Program-made: the position numbers and the translations under genes | Shown here: positions 6,458-15,388 of the stretch, in pieces | How the letters are laid out: each line of letters begins with the position of its first letter | How positions within the stretch are numbered: the first letter of the stretch is position 1 | The notes under the pieces: model-generated | What the model was told of the DNA's origin: nothing | The model's database searches: none | Seen by the model: the letters and a program-made list of their open reading frames with translations, nothing else | Source of the DNA: NCEH01 sp043195135 | GTDB lineage: Bacteria; Pseudomonadota; Alphaproteobacteria; Rhizobiales; Xanthobacteraceae | NCBI RefSeq assembly: GCF_043195135.1 | Contig: NZ_JBAFWP010000003.1 | Length of the DNA stretch: 64,000 nucleotides | Direction: 5' to 3' (one strand)

Positions 6458-8737
6458 TCACCGTCTCCCCCCCAGGAACGTGTCCACGAACCAGCGGTCG
6501 AGCGTCATGGGCTCGTCCTGCTGCGGGGGGGGCGGGGCCTGTTGCGGGATCTGGCCGACGACGGCGGGCGGCGCCTCGTCCGGCACAACGCCGGGGGGCA
6601 GCGGCAGGCCGAAGCCGGGCGAACGCGCCCCGCCCGGCAGTTCCGTCATGGGCACGCCCTGGTGCGCCACCTTCATGTAGCGGCTCCAGATCTCGGCCGG
6701 CAGATTGGCGCCCGATGCCTTCTTGGTGGGCGAGGAATCATCGTTCCCCAGCCATACCGCGGTGACGAAGCGGGCGGTGTAGCCGACGAACCAAGCGTCG
6801 CGATAATCCTGCGAGGTGCCGGTCTTGCCGGCCGCGTCCCAGCCGGGAAGCTCGGCACGCCGGCCAGTTCCGGAGATCAGCGTCTCCTCCATCATGTGGT
6901 TCATCATGGAGACGTATTCCGGCGCGATCACCCGGCCCGGCCCGGACGTGGTGCGGGCATAGAGCACCTTGCCGTCGGCGCCCTTCACGCTATCGATCAC
7001 ATACGGGATGACGCCGATGCCGCCATTGGCGAACGGCGTATAGGCCGCCGCCAGTTCCAGCACCGAGACTTCCGACGTGCCGAGCGCGATCGAGGGATTG
7101 GGATCGAGCGGGGAGGCGATGCCGAGACGCTTGGCGGTGGCGACGATGGCCTTCGGCCCCACTTCCAGTGCGAGCCGCACCGACACCGTATTGAGCGACA
7201 AGGCGAGCGCGGTCTGGAGCGTCACCGGCCCGCGATATTCATGGCTGGCATTCTCCGGCCGCCAGCCCTTGAGCTGGATCGGCGCATCCTCGCGCACCGT
7301 ATCGGGGGTGAGGCCGCGCTCCAGCGCCGTGAGATAGACGAAGGGCTTGAAGGAGGAGCCCGGCTGGCGACGCGCGGTCACGGCGCGGTTGTACTGGCTG
7401 TCTTCATACGAGCGCCCGCCCACCAACGCCTTCACGGCGCCGTCTGTATCGAGCGAGACCAGCGCACCTTGGCCGACGCCGTATTTCGCGCCCGACTTGG
7501 CGAGCGTATCGCTCACAGCCGCCTGGGCGACCGATTGCAGGTTCGCATCGACGGTGGTGCGCACCGTCACATCGCCAGACAATTCGCCCACGTAGGAATC
7601 CAGCTGCTCCATCACCCAATCGGCCACATAGCCGATGGATTCGGGGCCGGTCGGCTTGGCCACCGTGGCGGGGCGCGCGAGCGCGGTCTTGGCCATGTCG
7701 GGGCTGATCAGCCCCTGCTCGCGCATGGAAGCGAGCACCAGCGCGGCGCGGTCCTGTGCGGCCTTGAGGTTGCGCGTGGGCGCAAGGCGCGACGGGGCGT
7801 TGACAATGCCGGCCAGCATGGCCGCTTCCGAGAGCGTCACATTGCGCGCCGACTTGCCGAAATAGCGCTGAGCCGCCGCTTCCACGCCATAGGCGCCGGA
7901 GCCGAAATAAACCCGGTTCATGTAGAGATCGAGGATCTCGGACTTGGAGAATTTCTTCTCCAGCCACAGCGCCAGCACCACTTCCTGGATCTTGCGCGCA
8001 AACGTGCGCTCCTGGGTCAGGAACAGGTTCTTGGCGAGTTGCTGGGTCAGCGTCGAGCCGCCCTGGCGCACCCGGCCGGAGGTGAGATTGGTGAAGACGG
8101 CACGGGCAAGGCCCACCGTATCGATGCCCCAATGGTCATAGAAGCGCCGATCCTCGATGGCGATGAACGCATTGGGCAGATACGCGGGCAGTTCCTTCAA
8201 GGGCACGGCGGCGCCGCCCATGTCGCCGCGGGTGGCCAGCGGCTTGCCGTCCGCCGCCTGGATCATGACGGTGGGCGGACGCTTCGGCACCATGAGCGTC
8301 TGCATCGACGGCAGCTTGGACGCCTCGTAGGCCACCACGCCGGCCACCGCGAGCAACGCCCACAGGCCGAGAATCAGGCCCCATTTGATAAGGCCAAACA
8401 GCGAGAAGAAGCCGCGCCGGCGCTTGCGCGACTTGCCGCGCGGCTCGGCCCGGCGCGCGGGCTCGGCGGCGCGTTCGTGACGGCTCTCGCCGCGCATTGC
8501 GGTGGCTCGGGACGGGCGAGGGGTGACGGCGCTGTCCTCCTCAGGCTCCTCGCCACGGGCAAAGCCAGGTTCGGCCCGCCGGCGGGTCTTCACATTTCCC
8601 GGAGCACCGCGCGGCTTTTCCTCATAAGGGACGCCGCCGGGCCGGTCGGTCGCGTCGAGGCGAATGTCGAACAGGCTCTCGGGGCGCTCCAACAGAGGCT
8701 CCCGCCGTTCCCCCTCGCCTTTGCCTCTCCACGCCAT
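6458..8737 (-). CDS. Bifunctional penicillin-binding protein, PBP1A family (glycosyltransferase + transpeptidase)
   Basis: A 759-residue class A PBP that polymerises and cross-links peptidoglycan. An unusual Arg/Glu-rich cytoplasmic extension of about 108 residues precedes one membrane anchor (about 110-136). The GT51 domain has the catalytic glutamate E195 in EDRRFYDH, then GGSTLTQQLAKNL and the KIQEVVLALWLE block. The transpeptidase domain has all three motifs: SxxK at S461-K464 (GSSFKPF), SLN at 514-516 and KTG at 638-640. The C-terminus is Pro/Gly-rich. It is convergent with the SDR fragment and divergent from glnD. Other class A paralogues are possible, so no symbol is given. Confidence 0.95.
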   Translation of the reverse strand: MAWRGKGEGERREPLLERPESLFDIRLDATDRPGGVPYEEKPRGAPGNVKTRRRAEPGFARGEEPEEDSAVTPRPSRATAMRGESRHERAAEPARRAEPRGKSRKRRRGFFSLFGLIKWGLILGLWALLAVAGVVAYEASKLPSMQTLMVPKRPPTVMIQAADGKPLATRGDMGGAAVPLKELPAYLPNAFIAIEDRRFYDHWGIDTVGLARAVFTNLTSGRVRQGGSTLTQQLAKNLFLTQERTFARKIQEVVLALWLEKKFSKSEILDLYMNRVYFGSGAYGVEAAAQRYFGKSARNVTLSEAAMLAGIVNAPSRLAPTRNLKAAQDRAALVLASMREQGLISPDMAKTALARPATVAKPTGPESIGYVADWVMEQLDSYVGELSGDVTVRTTVDANLQSVAQAAVSDTLAKSGAKYGVGQGALVSLDTDGAVKALVGGRSYEDSQYNRAVTARRQPGSSFKPFVYLTALERGLTPDTVREDAPIQLKGWRPENASHEYRGPVTLQTALALSLNTVSVRLALEVGPKAIVATAKRLGIASPLDPNPSIALGTSEVSVLELAAAYTPFANGGIGVIPYVIDSVKGADGKVLYARTTSGPGRVIAPEYVSMMNHMMEETLISGTGRRAELPGWDAAGKTGTSQDYRDAWFVGYTARFVTAVWLGNDDSSPTKKASGANLPAEIWSRYMKVAHQGVPMTELPGGARSPGFGLPLPPGVVPDEAPPAVVGQIPQQAPPPPQQDEPMTLDRWFVDTFLGGRR

Positions 8738-8934
8738 GAATGTTCCGTCCGCCGCTCGCTGCGCAGACCTAAACGACCTTCGATTGCGGCCATTTAAGGG
8801 GCGGTTAATGGCGGGGGTGAAAAACCTCCTCGCTTATCCCCGCAGCGCGCCGTGACGGCGCCGCGCGATTGGGATAAAGCGGAAAGCTCGGCTCGCTTTT
8901 GGGCCGCAAGAATTCAGGCCGCCCGGTATCTGGC

Positions 8935-11742
8935 ATGAGCACGCTCCGCATTCCCAAGGGTCATCGCACCATCGGCGAGCCGTTTCTGGGCCGCCTCATG
9001 AAGGCCGAGGTCCTCGACATCGCCAAGGCCCATGCGGGACGCGAGGTGGATCTTCGACGCGCGGTGGTGGCCCGCCTGAAACAAGCCCTCTGCGATGGGA
9101 ATGTGGAGGCAGAGCGCCTGCTGATGGAGGACGGCTGCGGGCGCTGCTGCTCGGTGCGCCTCTCCTCGCTCCAGGATGCGATCATCGCCGCCGTTCACGA
9201 AGTGGCGACCACGGTGCTCTACCCCATCGACAATCCCTCCCGCGCCGAGCGCATGGCGGTGGTGGCGGTGGGCGGCTATGGGCGCGGCATGCTGGCGCCG
9301 GGGTCGGATACCGACATTCTGTTCGTGCTGCCCTACAAGCAGACCGCCTGGGGCGAGAGCGTCGCCGAGGCCATGCTCTACATGCTGTGGGACCTCGGCC
9401 TGAAGGTGGGCCACGCCACCCGCTCGGTGGAGGAATGCCTGCGCCAGGCGCGCGCCGACATCACCATCCGCACCTCGATCCTGGAGGCGCGCTTCCTGGT
9501 GGGCGACAAGGCCCTGTTCGAGGATCTGGAAACCCGCTTCGACAAGGAAGTGGTGGAAGGCACCGCCACCGAATTCGTCACCGCCAAGATGGCCGAGCGC
9601 GAGGAGCGCCTGCGCAAGGCGGGCCAGTCGCGCTATCTGGTCGAGCCCAATGTGAAGGACGGCAAGGGCGGCCTGCGCGACCTGCATACGCTGTTCTGGA
9701 TCGCCAAATACGTCTACCGCGTGCGCTCCACCGGCGAACTGGTCTCCAAGGGCGTGTTCACCCGCGATGAAGCCCGGCTGTTCACCCGCTGCGAGGATTT
9801 TCTCTGGTCGGTGCGCTGCCACCTGCATTTCCTGACCGGACGGCCGGAGGAGCGCCTCTCCTTCGACCTGCAGCGCGAAATGGCGCAGCGCCTCGGCTAT
9901 ACCGAGCATCCCGGCCAGCGCGACGTCGAGCGCTTCATGAAGCATTATTTCCTGGTGGCGAAGGACGTGGGCGATCTCACCGCCATCCTTTCCGCCGGGC
10001 TTGAGGCGCGCCACGAGAAGCCGGTGCCCGGCCTCAAGGGCATGGTGGACCGCCTGCGCAGCGGCACCAAGCGCACCAAGCTGAAGGAGAGCGCTGACTT
10101 CGTCATCGACACCGAGCGCCTCAACGTCGCCGACGATCAGGTGTTCGTGCGCGACGGGGTGAATTTCCTGCGCATGTTCCACATCGCCGACAAGCGCAAC
10201 CTCGCGCTGCATCCCGATGCCATGCGCCTGGCCGCAAGCTCGCTTTCCCTGATCGACCAGAAGCTGCGCGAAAATCCGGAGGCGAACCGCCTGTTCCTGG
10301 AGATCATCTGCTCCAAGAACACGCCGGAAACCGTGCTGCGGCGGATGAACGAAGTGGGTGTGCTGGGCCGCTTCCTGCCGGAGTTCGGCAAGGTGGTCGC
10401 CATGATGCAGTTCAACATGTACCACCATTATACGGTGGACGAGCATTTGCTGCGCTGCATCGGCATCCTCTCGGAGATCGAGCGCAACACCAATCCCGAA
10501 AACGCGCTCGCCAACGAGCTGATGGCGACGCTGAAGCCCCAGCGCCACCTGCTCTATGTGGCGCTGCTGCTGCACGACATCGCCAAGGGCCGGCCCGAGG
10601 ATCATTCCATCGCCGGTGCCCGGGTGGCGCGGCGCGTGTGCCCGCGCCTCGGCCTCAGCGCGGCCGAGACGGAGACCGTGGCGTGGCTGGTGGAACAGCA
10701 TCTCGTCATGTCCACGGTCGCTCAGTCGCGCGATCTCTCGGACCGCCGAACCATCGAGAATTTCGCCGCCGTGGTGCAGAATCTCGACCGCATGAAGCTG
10801 CTGACCATCCTCACCACGGCGGACATCCGCGCGGTGGGGCCGGGCACCTGGAACGGCTGGAAGGCGCAGCTCCTGCGTACGCTCTATTATGAAACCGAGC
10901 CCATGCTGACCGGCGGCTTCTCGGAGGTGGATCGCGGCAAGCGCGTCAAGGTCGCCCAGGCCCAGCTGCGCCATGCCTTGAGCGACTGGAGCGAGGAGGA
11001 TGTAAGTGCCTATTCGGCGCGTCATTACCCCTCCTATTGGCTGCGCACCGATCTCGACACCAAGGTGCGCCACGCGCGCTTCATCACCGAGATGGAAGCC
11101 GCCGGGCAGACGCTCACCACCCATGCCGATGTCGAGCCGGCACGCGGCATCACCGAACTGACGGTGCTCGCCCCCGACCATCCCAAGCTTCTGTCGGTGA
11201 TCGCCGGCGCCTGCGCGGCGGCGGGGGCGAACATTGTGGATGCGCAGATCTCCACCACCACCGACGGGCTGGCGCTGGACACCATCGCCATCCGCCGCGC
11301 CTTCGACCGCAACGAGGACGAGGAACGCCGCGCCCAGCGCATCCGCGTCTCCATCGAGAAGGCGCTGACCGGGGAAGTGCGCCTGCCGGAAGTGATGGCC
11401 CGCAAGCTGCCCAAGGCGCGGCGCACCTTCTCGGTGGAACCGGAAGTGACGGTCAACAATGCCTGGTCGAACCGGCACACGGTGGTGGAGGTGTCCGGCC
11501 TCGACCGGCCCGGCCTGCTGTTCGAACTGACCAACACCTTGTCGCGGCTCAACCTGAACATCGCCTCGGCCCATGTGGCGACGTTCGGCGAGCGGGCGGT
11601 GGACGTGTTCTATGTCACCGACCTGATGGGCGCGAAGATCACCGGTGCGGCGCGCCAGTCGGCGATCCGGCGCGCGCTGATCACGGTGTTCGAAGGCTCG
11701 TTCGACGAGGAAGAGCCGCCGCGCCGCGCCATCCCCGCCTGA
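8935..11742 (+). CDS. glnD: Bifunctional uridylyltransferase/uridylyl-removing enzyme GlnD
   Basis: Nitrogen sensor that uridylylates PII proteins when glutamine is low and deuridylylates them when it is high. From the ATG at 8935 it is 935 residues. The nucleotidyltransferase motif GGYGRGMLAPGSDTD spans about 113-127 with metal ligands D125 and D127. The HD hydrolase motif is H547-D548 (LLHDIAKGRPEDHS). Two C-terminal ACT domains start near residues 739 (ITELTVLAPDHP) and 848 (HTVVEVSGLDRPGLL) and bind glutamine. A TTG 36 bp upstream could add 12 residues. Domain set and order are complete, so both activities should be present. Confidence 0.97.
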   Translation: MSTLRIPKGHRTIGEPFLGRLMKAEVLDIAKAHAGREVDLRRAVVARLKQALCDGNVEAERLLMEDGCGRCCSVRLSSLQDAIIAAVHEVATTVLYPIDNPSRAERMAVVAVGGYGRGMLAPGSDTDILFVLPYKQTAWGESVAEAMLYMLWDLGLKVGHATRSVEECLRQARADITIRTSILEARFLVGDKALFEDLETRFDKEVVEGTATEFVTAKMAEREERLRKAGQSRYLVEPNVKDGKGGLRDLHTLFWIAKYVYRVRSTGELVSKGVFTRDEARLFTRCEDFLWSVRCHLHFLTGRPEERLSFDLQREMAQRLGYTEHPGQRDVERFMKHYFLVAKDVGDLTAILSAGLEARHEKPVPGLKGMVDRLRSGTKRTKLKESADFVIDTERLNVADDQVFVRDGVNFLRMFHIADKRNLALHPDAMRLAASSLSLIDQKLRENPEANRLFLEIICSKNTPETVLRRMNEVGVLGRFLPEFGKVVAMMQFNMYHHYTVDEHLLRCIGILSEIERNTNPENALANELMATLKPQRHLLYVALLLHDIAKGRPEDHSIAGARVARRVCPRLGLSAAETETVAWLVEQHLVMSTVAQSRDLSDRRTIENFAAVVQNLDRMKLLTILTTADIRAVGPGTWNGWKAQLLRTLYYETEPMLTGGFSEVDRGKRVKVAQAQLRHALSDWSEEDVSAYSARHYPSYWLRTDLDTKVRHARFITEMEAAGQTLTTHADVEPARGITELTVLAPDHPKLLSVIAGACAAAGANIVDAQISTTTDGLALDTIAIRRAFDRNEDEERRAQRIRVSIEKALTGEVRLPEVMARKLPKARRTFSVEPEVTVNNAWSNRHTVVEVSGLDRPGLLFELTNTLSRLNLNIASAHVATFGERAVDVFYVTDLMGAKITGAARQSAIRRALITVFEGSFDEEEPPRRAIPA

Positions 11743-11793
11743 GGCTGCGGCCGGGTGCGCTCACGAAAGCCTAAGGCGCCGCACAAACCACCG

Positions 11794-11950
11794 TACCCCC
11801 TCTCCCCGCGGGGGAGACGGTTGGGGTGAGGGGCCGGAGAAAGTCTTATTCTGCGATGCGCGCCCTCACCCGTCCGCTGCGCGGCCGACCTCTCCCCGTG
11901 GGGGAGAGGTGAGGGGCCCCCTGGGTCGGGACGAGGGGGCGGGTGAGGGG
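11794..11950. repeat. REP-like intergenic repeat, two hairpin copies
   Basis: Between convergent glnD and hemA lie two copies of a GC-rich hairpin, CTCTCCCCGCGGGGGAGA (about 11800-11817) and CCTCTCCCCGTGGGGGAGAGG (11889-11909 region). Each is followed by a GGTGAGGGGC-like tail, and they are separated by an inverted CCCTCACCCGTCCGCTGCGC block. This arrangement is the common short intergenic repeat of alphaproteobacterial genomes. No coding potential is visible. It probably forms strong stem-loops at the 3' end of the glnD transcript. Confidence 0.75.
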
Positions 11951-11963
11951 GCCATCAAAACAG

Positions 11964-11988
11964 ATCGGCCGGGACAAGCCCGGCCGAT
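11964..11988 (-). terminator. Probable rho-independent terminator of hemA
   Basis: A perfect 10-bp stem, ATCGGCCGGG / CCCGGCCGAT, with a 5-base loop. On the minus strand it is followed by CTGTTTTG. It begins 29 bp after the hemA stop codon in the hemA direction. Confidence 0.7.
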
Positions 11989-12017
11989 GGAACGCGTTTT
12001 CGCGGAAGATGAGGCGA

Positions 12018-13298
12018 TCAGCCGCCGGCGATGGGCAGCGGGATCGGCGCGGCGCCGGCCATGGCCCGCAGGGGGCGCTCGGTGACGGCGGTATTGACCC
12101 GCGGCAGATCGAGCCGCGACCACACGTCGTTCAGGGCTTCCGCCAGTTGGGCGATCAGCTTGTCGTCGTGATGGGGGGTCGCGGTGATGCGCAGGCGCTC
12201 CGTGCCGCGCGGAACGGTCGGATAATTGATGGGCTGAATATAGATACCGTGTTCGGCCAGGAGCACGTCGCTCGCCGCCTTGCACGCCTTCGCATCGCCG
12301 ACCATCAGCGGGATGATGTGGGTGGGCGTTTCCATCTGCGGCAGGCCGGCAGCCGCGAGCGCGGCCTTCACCTTCGCCACCTGGGCGCGCTGGCCGTCGC
12401 GTTCCGCCTGCGAATTCTTCAGGTGCCGCACGGAGGCCGTGGCGGCGGCGGCGACCGCCGGCGGCAGGGCGGTGGTGAAAATGAAGCCCGGCGCATAGGA
12501 ACGCACCGCGTCCATCACCACGCGCTTGCCGGTGAGATAGCCGCCGATCACGCCGAACGCCTTGCCGAGCGTGCCCTCGATCACGTCCACCCGGTGCATG
12601 ACGCCGTCGCGCTCGGCAACGCCGCCGCCGCGCGGGCCATACATGCCAACCGCATGCACTTCGTCGAGATAGGTCATGGCGCCATAGCGCTCAGCGAGAT
12701 CGCAGATGGCAGCGATGGGGGCGATGTCGCCGTCCATGGAATAGACGCTCTCGAACACGATCAGCTTGGGCCGATCACCCGCCGCCTGGAGCAGCTCTTC
12801 GAGATGGGCAAGGTCGTTATGGCGGAAGATGGCCTTCTGCCGCCCGCCGCGCCGCACGCCCTCGATCATGGAATTGTGGTTCAGCTCGTCGGAGATGACC
12901 ACGCAATCGGGGATCAGCTTGACGATGGTGGAGATGCCCGTCTCGTTCGAGACATAGCCGGACGTGAACACGAGGCCGGCATCCTTGCCGTGCAGATCGG
13001 CGAGTTCGCGCTCAAGCTGGACGATTTCGTGGCTGTTGCCGGAGATGTTGCGCGTGCCGCCGGCCCCGGCGCCGCGCTTCGACACCGATTCGCGCATCGC
13101 CTCGATGACCACGGGGTGGCAGCCCATGCCGAGATAATCGTTGGAGCACCACACCACGATTTCGCGCGGGCCGCCGGCGGAATGCCAGATGGCACGCGGG
13201 AAACGCTCCGCCTTGCGCTCGATCTCGGCGAAGGTCCGATAGCGGCGCTCGCGACGCAGGGCGTCGACAGCGACGCTAAAGAATTGATCGTAGTCCAT
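12018..13298 (-). CDS. hemA: 5-aminolevulinate synthase
   Basis: PLP-dependent condensation of glycine and succinyl-CoA, the first step of haem and tetrapyrrole synthesis by the C4 route used in alphaproteobacteria. From the ATG at 13298 it is 426 residues beginning MDYDQFF. The PLP lysine is K246 in EGTLGKAFG, the cofactor-anchoring block is LDEVHAVGMYG (about 211-221), and GAGAGGTRNISGN (about 76-88) contacts substrate. An in-frame upstream extension to 13430 is not homologous to the family and is rejected. A FNR/FixK-type box centred about 98 bp upstream suggests induction at low oxygen, a known mode for hemA in this class. A terminator hairpin follows the stop. Confidence 0.97.
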   Translation of the reverse strand: MDYDQFFSVAVDALRRERRYRTFAEIERKAERFPRAIWHSAGGPREIVVWCSNDYLGMGCHPVVIEAMRESVSKRGAGAGGTRNISGNSHEIVQLERELADLHGKDAGLVFTSGYVSNETGISTIVKLIPDCVVISDELNHNSMIEGVRRGGRQKAIFRHNDLAHLEELLQAAGDRPKLIVFESVYSMDGDIAPIAAICDLAERYGAMTYLDEVHAVGMYGPRGGGVAERDGVMHRVDVIEGTLGKAFGVIGGYLTGKRVVMDAVRSYAPGFIFTTALPPAVAAAATASVRHLKNSQAERDGQRAQVAKVKAALAAAGLPQMETPTHIIPLMVGDAKACKAASDVLLAEHGIYIQPINYPTVPRGTERLRITATPHHDDKLIAQLAEALNDVWSRLDLPRVNTAVTERPLRAMAGAAPIPLPIAGG

Positions 13299-13388
13299 GG
13301 AAAACCCAGTCAAGGGGTGCAACACAAGGCGAAGCTCACCGGCGAACGCGAATTCTTCTAATCTTAGATGGGCACATTGCTCCCTCCC

Positions 13389-13402
13389 TTGACCTCGATC
13401 AA
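13389..13402. promoter_or_regulatory. FNR/FixK-type anaerobox upstream of hemA
   Basis: TTGACCTCGATCAA matches the consensus TTGAT-N4-ATCAA at 9 of 10 defined positions. It lies 91-104 bp upstream of the hemA start codon. Control of hemA by FNR/FixK-family proteins is established in several alphaproteobacteria. The binding protein itself is not in this window. Confidence 0.8.
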
Positions 13403-13647
13403 GGGGTGTGCCTGACGCGCGGCGATCCAACGCATTTTATGCATTCATTTTGGCAGTTTTCGCTCGCGATCCCGTGAACACACGCCTCGCGGGTGCAAGC
13501 GGTGCAAACCCTTGGCGCGCAAACGTTCAGTCGCCTAAGAAATGCGGCTCAATTTGGATCAAATTTCATCAAATTGCCGCTTGCGAAGGCGGGCGAATTC
13601 TCATAAATCCACCCCTGCCCAATTTCGCACGTGCCTGTGGTTGCGTG

Positions 13648-13860
13648 CCGATCGGCGGAAGTCCGGACAAGAGGCCGGAAAGCCGCCAGGACGATCGGTA
13701 GCCGGAGGGAACCGGCCCACCCTGCTCTCAGCAGGGGACGTGACTTGAAGCAACGACGTAAGGGCTTTTTTGGTCTCGGTCGGCCCTCCAAAGGTCGGCG
13801 TTACTAAAGAGGCACTACATCTTGCCGGCCGTACGGAGTGGGACTTCCCTCTCCAAGCGC
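13648..13860 (+). ncRNA. Structured 5' leader RNA of the ornithine decarboxylase gene, candidate speF motif
   Basis: Several perfect stems follow each other: a three-tier hairpin pairing CCGATC/GATCGG (13648-13653 with 13693-13698), GGCGG/CCGCC (13654-13658 with 13683-13687) and TCCGG/CCGGA (13662-13666 with 13675-13679); then GCCGG/CCGGC (13701-13716); then CCTGC/GCAGG (13721-13735). A T-run lies at 13764-13770, followed by a further region with a distinct, non-coding composition to about 13860. The speF RNA motif is known upstream of ornithine decarboxylase genes in alphaproteobacteria, so position supports that identity. I cannot verify the covariance model; boundaries are approximate. Confidence 0.55.
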
Positions 13861-14122
13861 GCGCATTTCTAAACGCACCCTTGTCGCGGCTCGCGCCGTG
13901 GCCGGGAAGGAGATGCCGTTCGGTTCGATGATGCGGCCGGTTTGTGACCGGCGAAGCGGGTACGGCCCGTTGGGAGAATGGCGCGTCCAAACCGCCCTTG
14001 TCCCGCGTGTGCGTGCCCCGGGCAGGCCCCGACTCGCGGCGATGGCGCCGCAGAAAGGCCTTCCCGTCCTGTCGTCGCGCGGGCAACCGCGCTTCACGAG
14101 GCTTCAGGTCACGGAGGACACC

Positions 14123-15253
14123 ATGACCGATCGCATCCGCGAATTTCTCAAGACCCGACGCGAGGACGGACCCTGCGTCGTTGTCGATCTCGATGTCGTG
14201 CGCGCGAACTATGCGGCGTTCAACCGTGCGCTGCCGGACACCCGCGTCTTCTATGCCGTGAAGGCGAATCCCGACGCCGCCATCCTCGCGGCGCTGGCCG
14301 GACTCGGCTCCTGCTTCGATTGCGCCTCCACCGGCGAGATCGACATGGTGCTGGCCGCCGGAGCGGGCGCCGAGCGCATCTCCTTCGGCAACACCATCAA
14401 GAAGGAACGCGACGTCGAGCGCGCCCACAAGCTGGGCGTGCGCCTGTTCGCGGTGGATTCCTACGAAGAGGTCGAGAAGATCGCCCGCGTCGCCCCCGGC
14501 GCCAAGGTGTTCTGCCGCATCCTGTGCGACGGGGCGGGCGCCGAATGGCCGCTGTCGCGCAAGTTCGGCTGCGAACCGGACATGGCCGCCGACGTGCTGG
14601 AGCACGCCCATCGCCTCGGCCTCACCGCCTATGGCGTTTCCTTCCACGTGGGCTCGCAGCAGAAAAACGTGAACGCCTGGGACCAGGCGCTCGCCTCCGC
14701 CGCCGGCATCTTCCGCGAATGCGCCGTGCGCGGCATCTCGCTGGCCATGGTCAATCTCGGTGGCGGCTTCCCCACCAAATATCTTCAGGACGTGCCGGCC
14801 GCAGCGGCCTATGGCGAAGCGATCTTCTCCGCGCTGCGCAAGCATTTCGGCAACGAAATCCCGCAGACCATCATGGAGCCGGGCCGCGGCATGGTCGGCA
14901 ATGCCGGCCTGATCGAGACCGAGGTGGTGCTGATCTCCAAGAAGGCCGAGAGCGACACCATGCGCTGGGTCTATCTCGACATCGGCAAGTTCGGCGGGCT
15001 CGCCGAGACCATGGACGAGGCGATCCGCTACCCGCTGCGCACCCCGCGCGACGGCGACGACACCGCCGCCTGCGTGCTGGCCGGGCCGACCTGTGATTCG
15101 GCCGACGTGATGTATGAGAAGACCCCGGTGCACCTGCCGGTGTCCCTCGCCATCGGCGACAAGATCCTCATCGAGGCTTGCGGCGCCTACACCACCACCT
15201 ATTCGGCGGTGTCCTTCAACGGTTTCCCCCCGCTGAAGTCCTACGTGATCTGA
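14123..15253 (+). CDS. Ornithine decarboxylase, type III-fold (possibly lysine/ornithine dual)
   Basis: PLP enzyme of the alanine-racemase fold that decarboxylates ornithine to putrescine; some alphaproteobacterial members also accept lysine. It is 376 residues from an ATG with an ACGGAGGA ribosome-binding site. PLP lysine is K47 in FYAVKANPD; the substrate-side Cys-Asp pair is C324-D325 in GPTCDSADV. HVGSQQKN, the NLGGGFPTKY phosphate-binding loop and EPGRGMVGNAG are all present. It has a long structured leader that probably regulates it in response to polyamines or ornithine. The GNAT gene 135 bp downstream may belong to the same pathway. Diaminopimelate decarboxylase is excluded by length and motifs. 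Confidence 0.94.
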   Translation: MTDRIREFLKTRREDGPCVVVDLDVVRANYAAFNRALPDTRVFYAVKANPDAAILAALAGLGSCFDCASTGEIDMVLAAGAGAERISFGNTIKKERDVERAHKLGVRLFAVDSYEEVEKIARVAPGAKVFCRILCDGAGAEWPLSRKFGCEPDMAADVLEHAHRLGLTAYGVSFHVGSQQKNVNAWDQALASAAGIFRECAVRGISLAMVNLGGGFPTKYLQDVPAAAAYGEAIFSALRKHFGNEIPQTIMEPGRGMVGNAGLIETEVVLISKKAESDTMRWVYLDIGKFGGLAETMDEAIRYPLRTPRDGDDTAACVLAGPTCDSADVMYEKTPVHLPVSLAIGDKILIEACGAYTTTYSAVSFNGFPPLKSYVI

Positions 15254-15388
15254 TCGTCACGCTTCCATACCGACCCGCTGCCCTCGCGTGAGAGGGCGGC
15301 CTGTGCCGTGCCGCGCCCCGCCGAGGGGGACGCGATTGCGCGCGGGTCGGCGTCTTTCGGCTGTTCGGTTTTGGCACGGGAGGTGCTG

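Larger units (their letters stand above)
13299..14122. other. 824-bp gene-free divergent region between hemA and the ornithine decarboxylase
   Basis: No credible protein gene is seen here. The left part holds the hemA promoter region with a FNR/FixK-type box (13389-13402). A 27-bp interval at 13550-13576 has CAATTTG/CAAATTG arms around an A/T-rich centre, unusually AT-rich for this genome and a good candidate for a promoter or regulator site. From about 13648 the sequence folds into several consecutive stem-loops that form the leader of the ornithine decarboxylase transcript. The last 260 bp before the start codon look unstructured by eye. Confidence 0.7.

Noticed and set aside
8914..11574. 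Very long open frame (about 886 codons) on the strand opposite glnD
   Set aside because: It is a GC-rich shadow: composition is His/Arg/Gly-rich, no family motif appears, and glnD fills the same span with complete domains. Similar antisense frames opposite the PBP (6542-8797) and putA (21586-24042) were rejected for the same reason.
13299..13430. A 44-residue N-terminal extension of hemA
   Set aside because: The extension is unlike the family, covers the FNR-type box, and the internal start MDYDQFF is the normal N-terminus.
13408..13701. A 97-codon open frame between hemA and the ornithine decarboxylase
   Set aside because: It has no ribosome-binding site or protein-like pattern and overlaps the FNR box, the AT-rich palindrome and the start of the structured leader.
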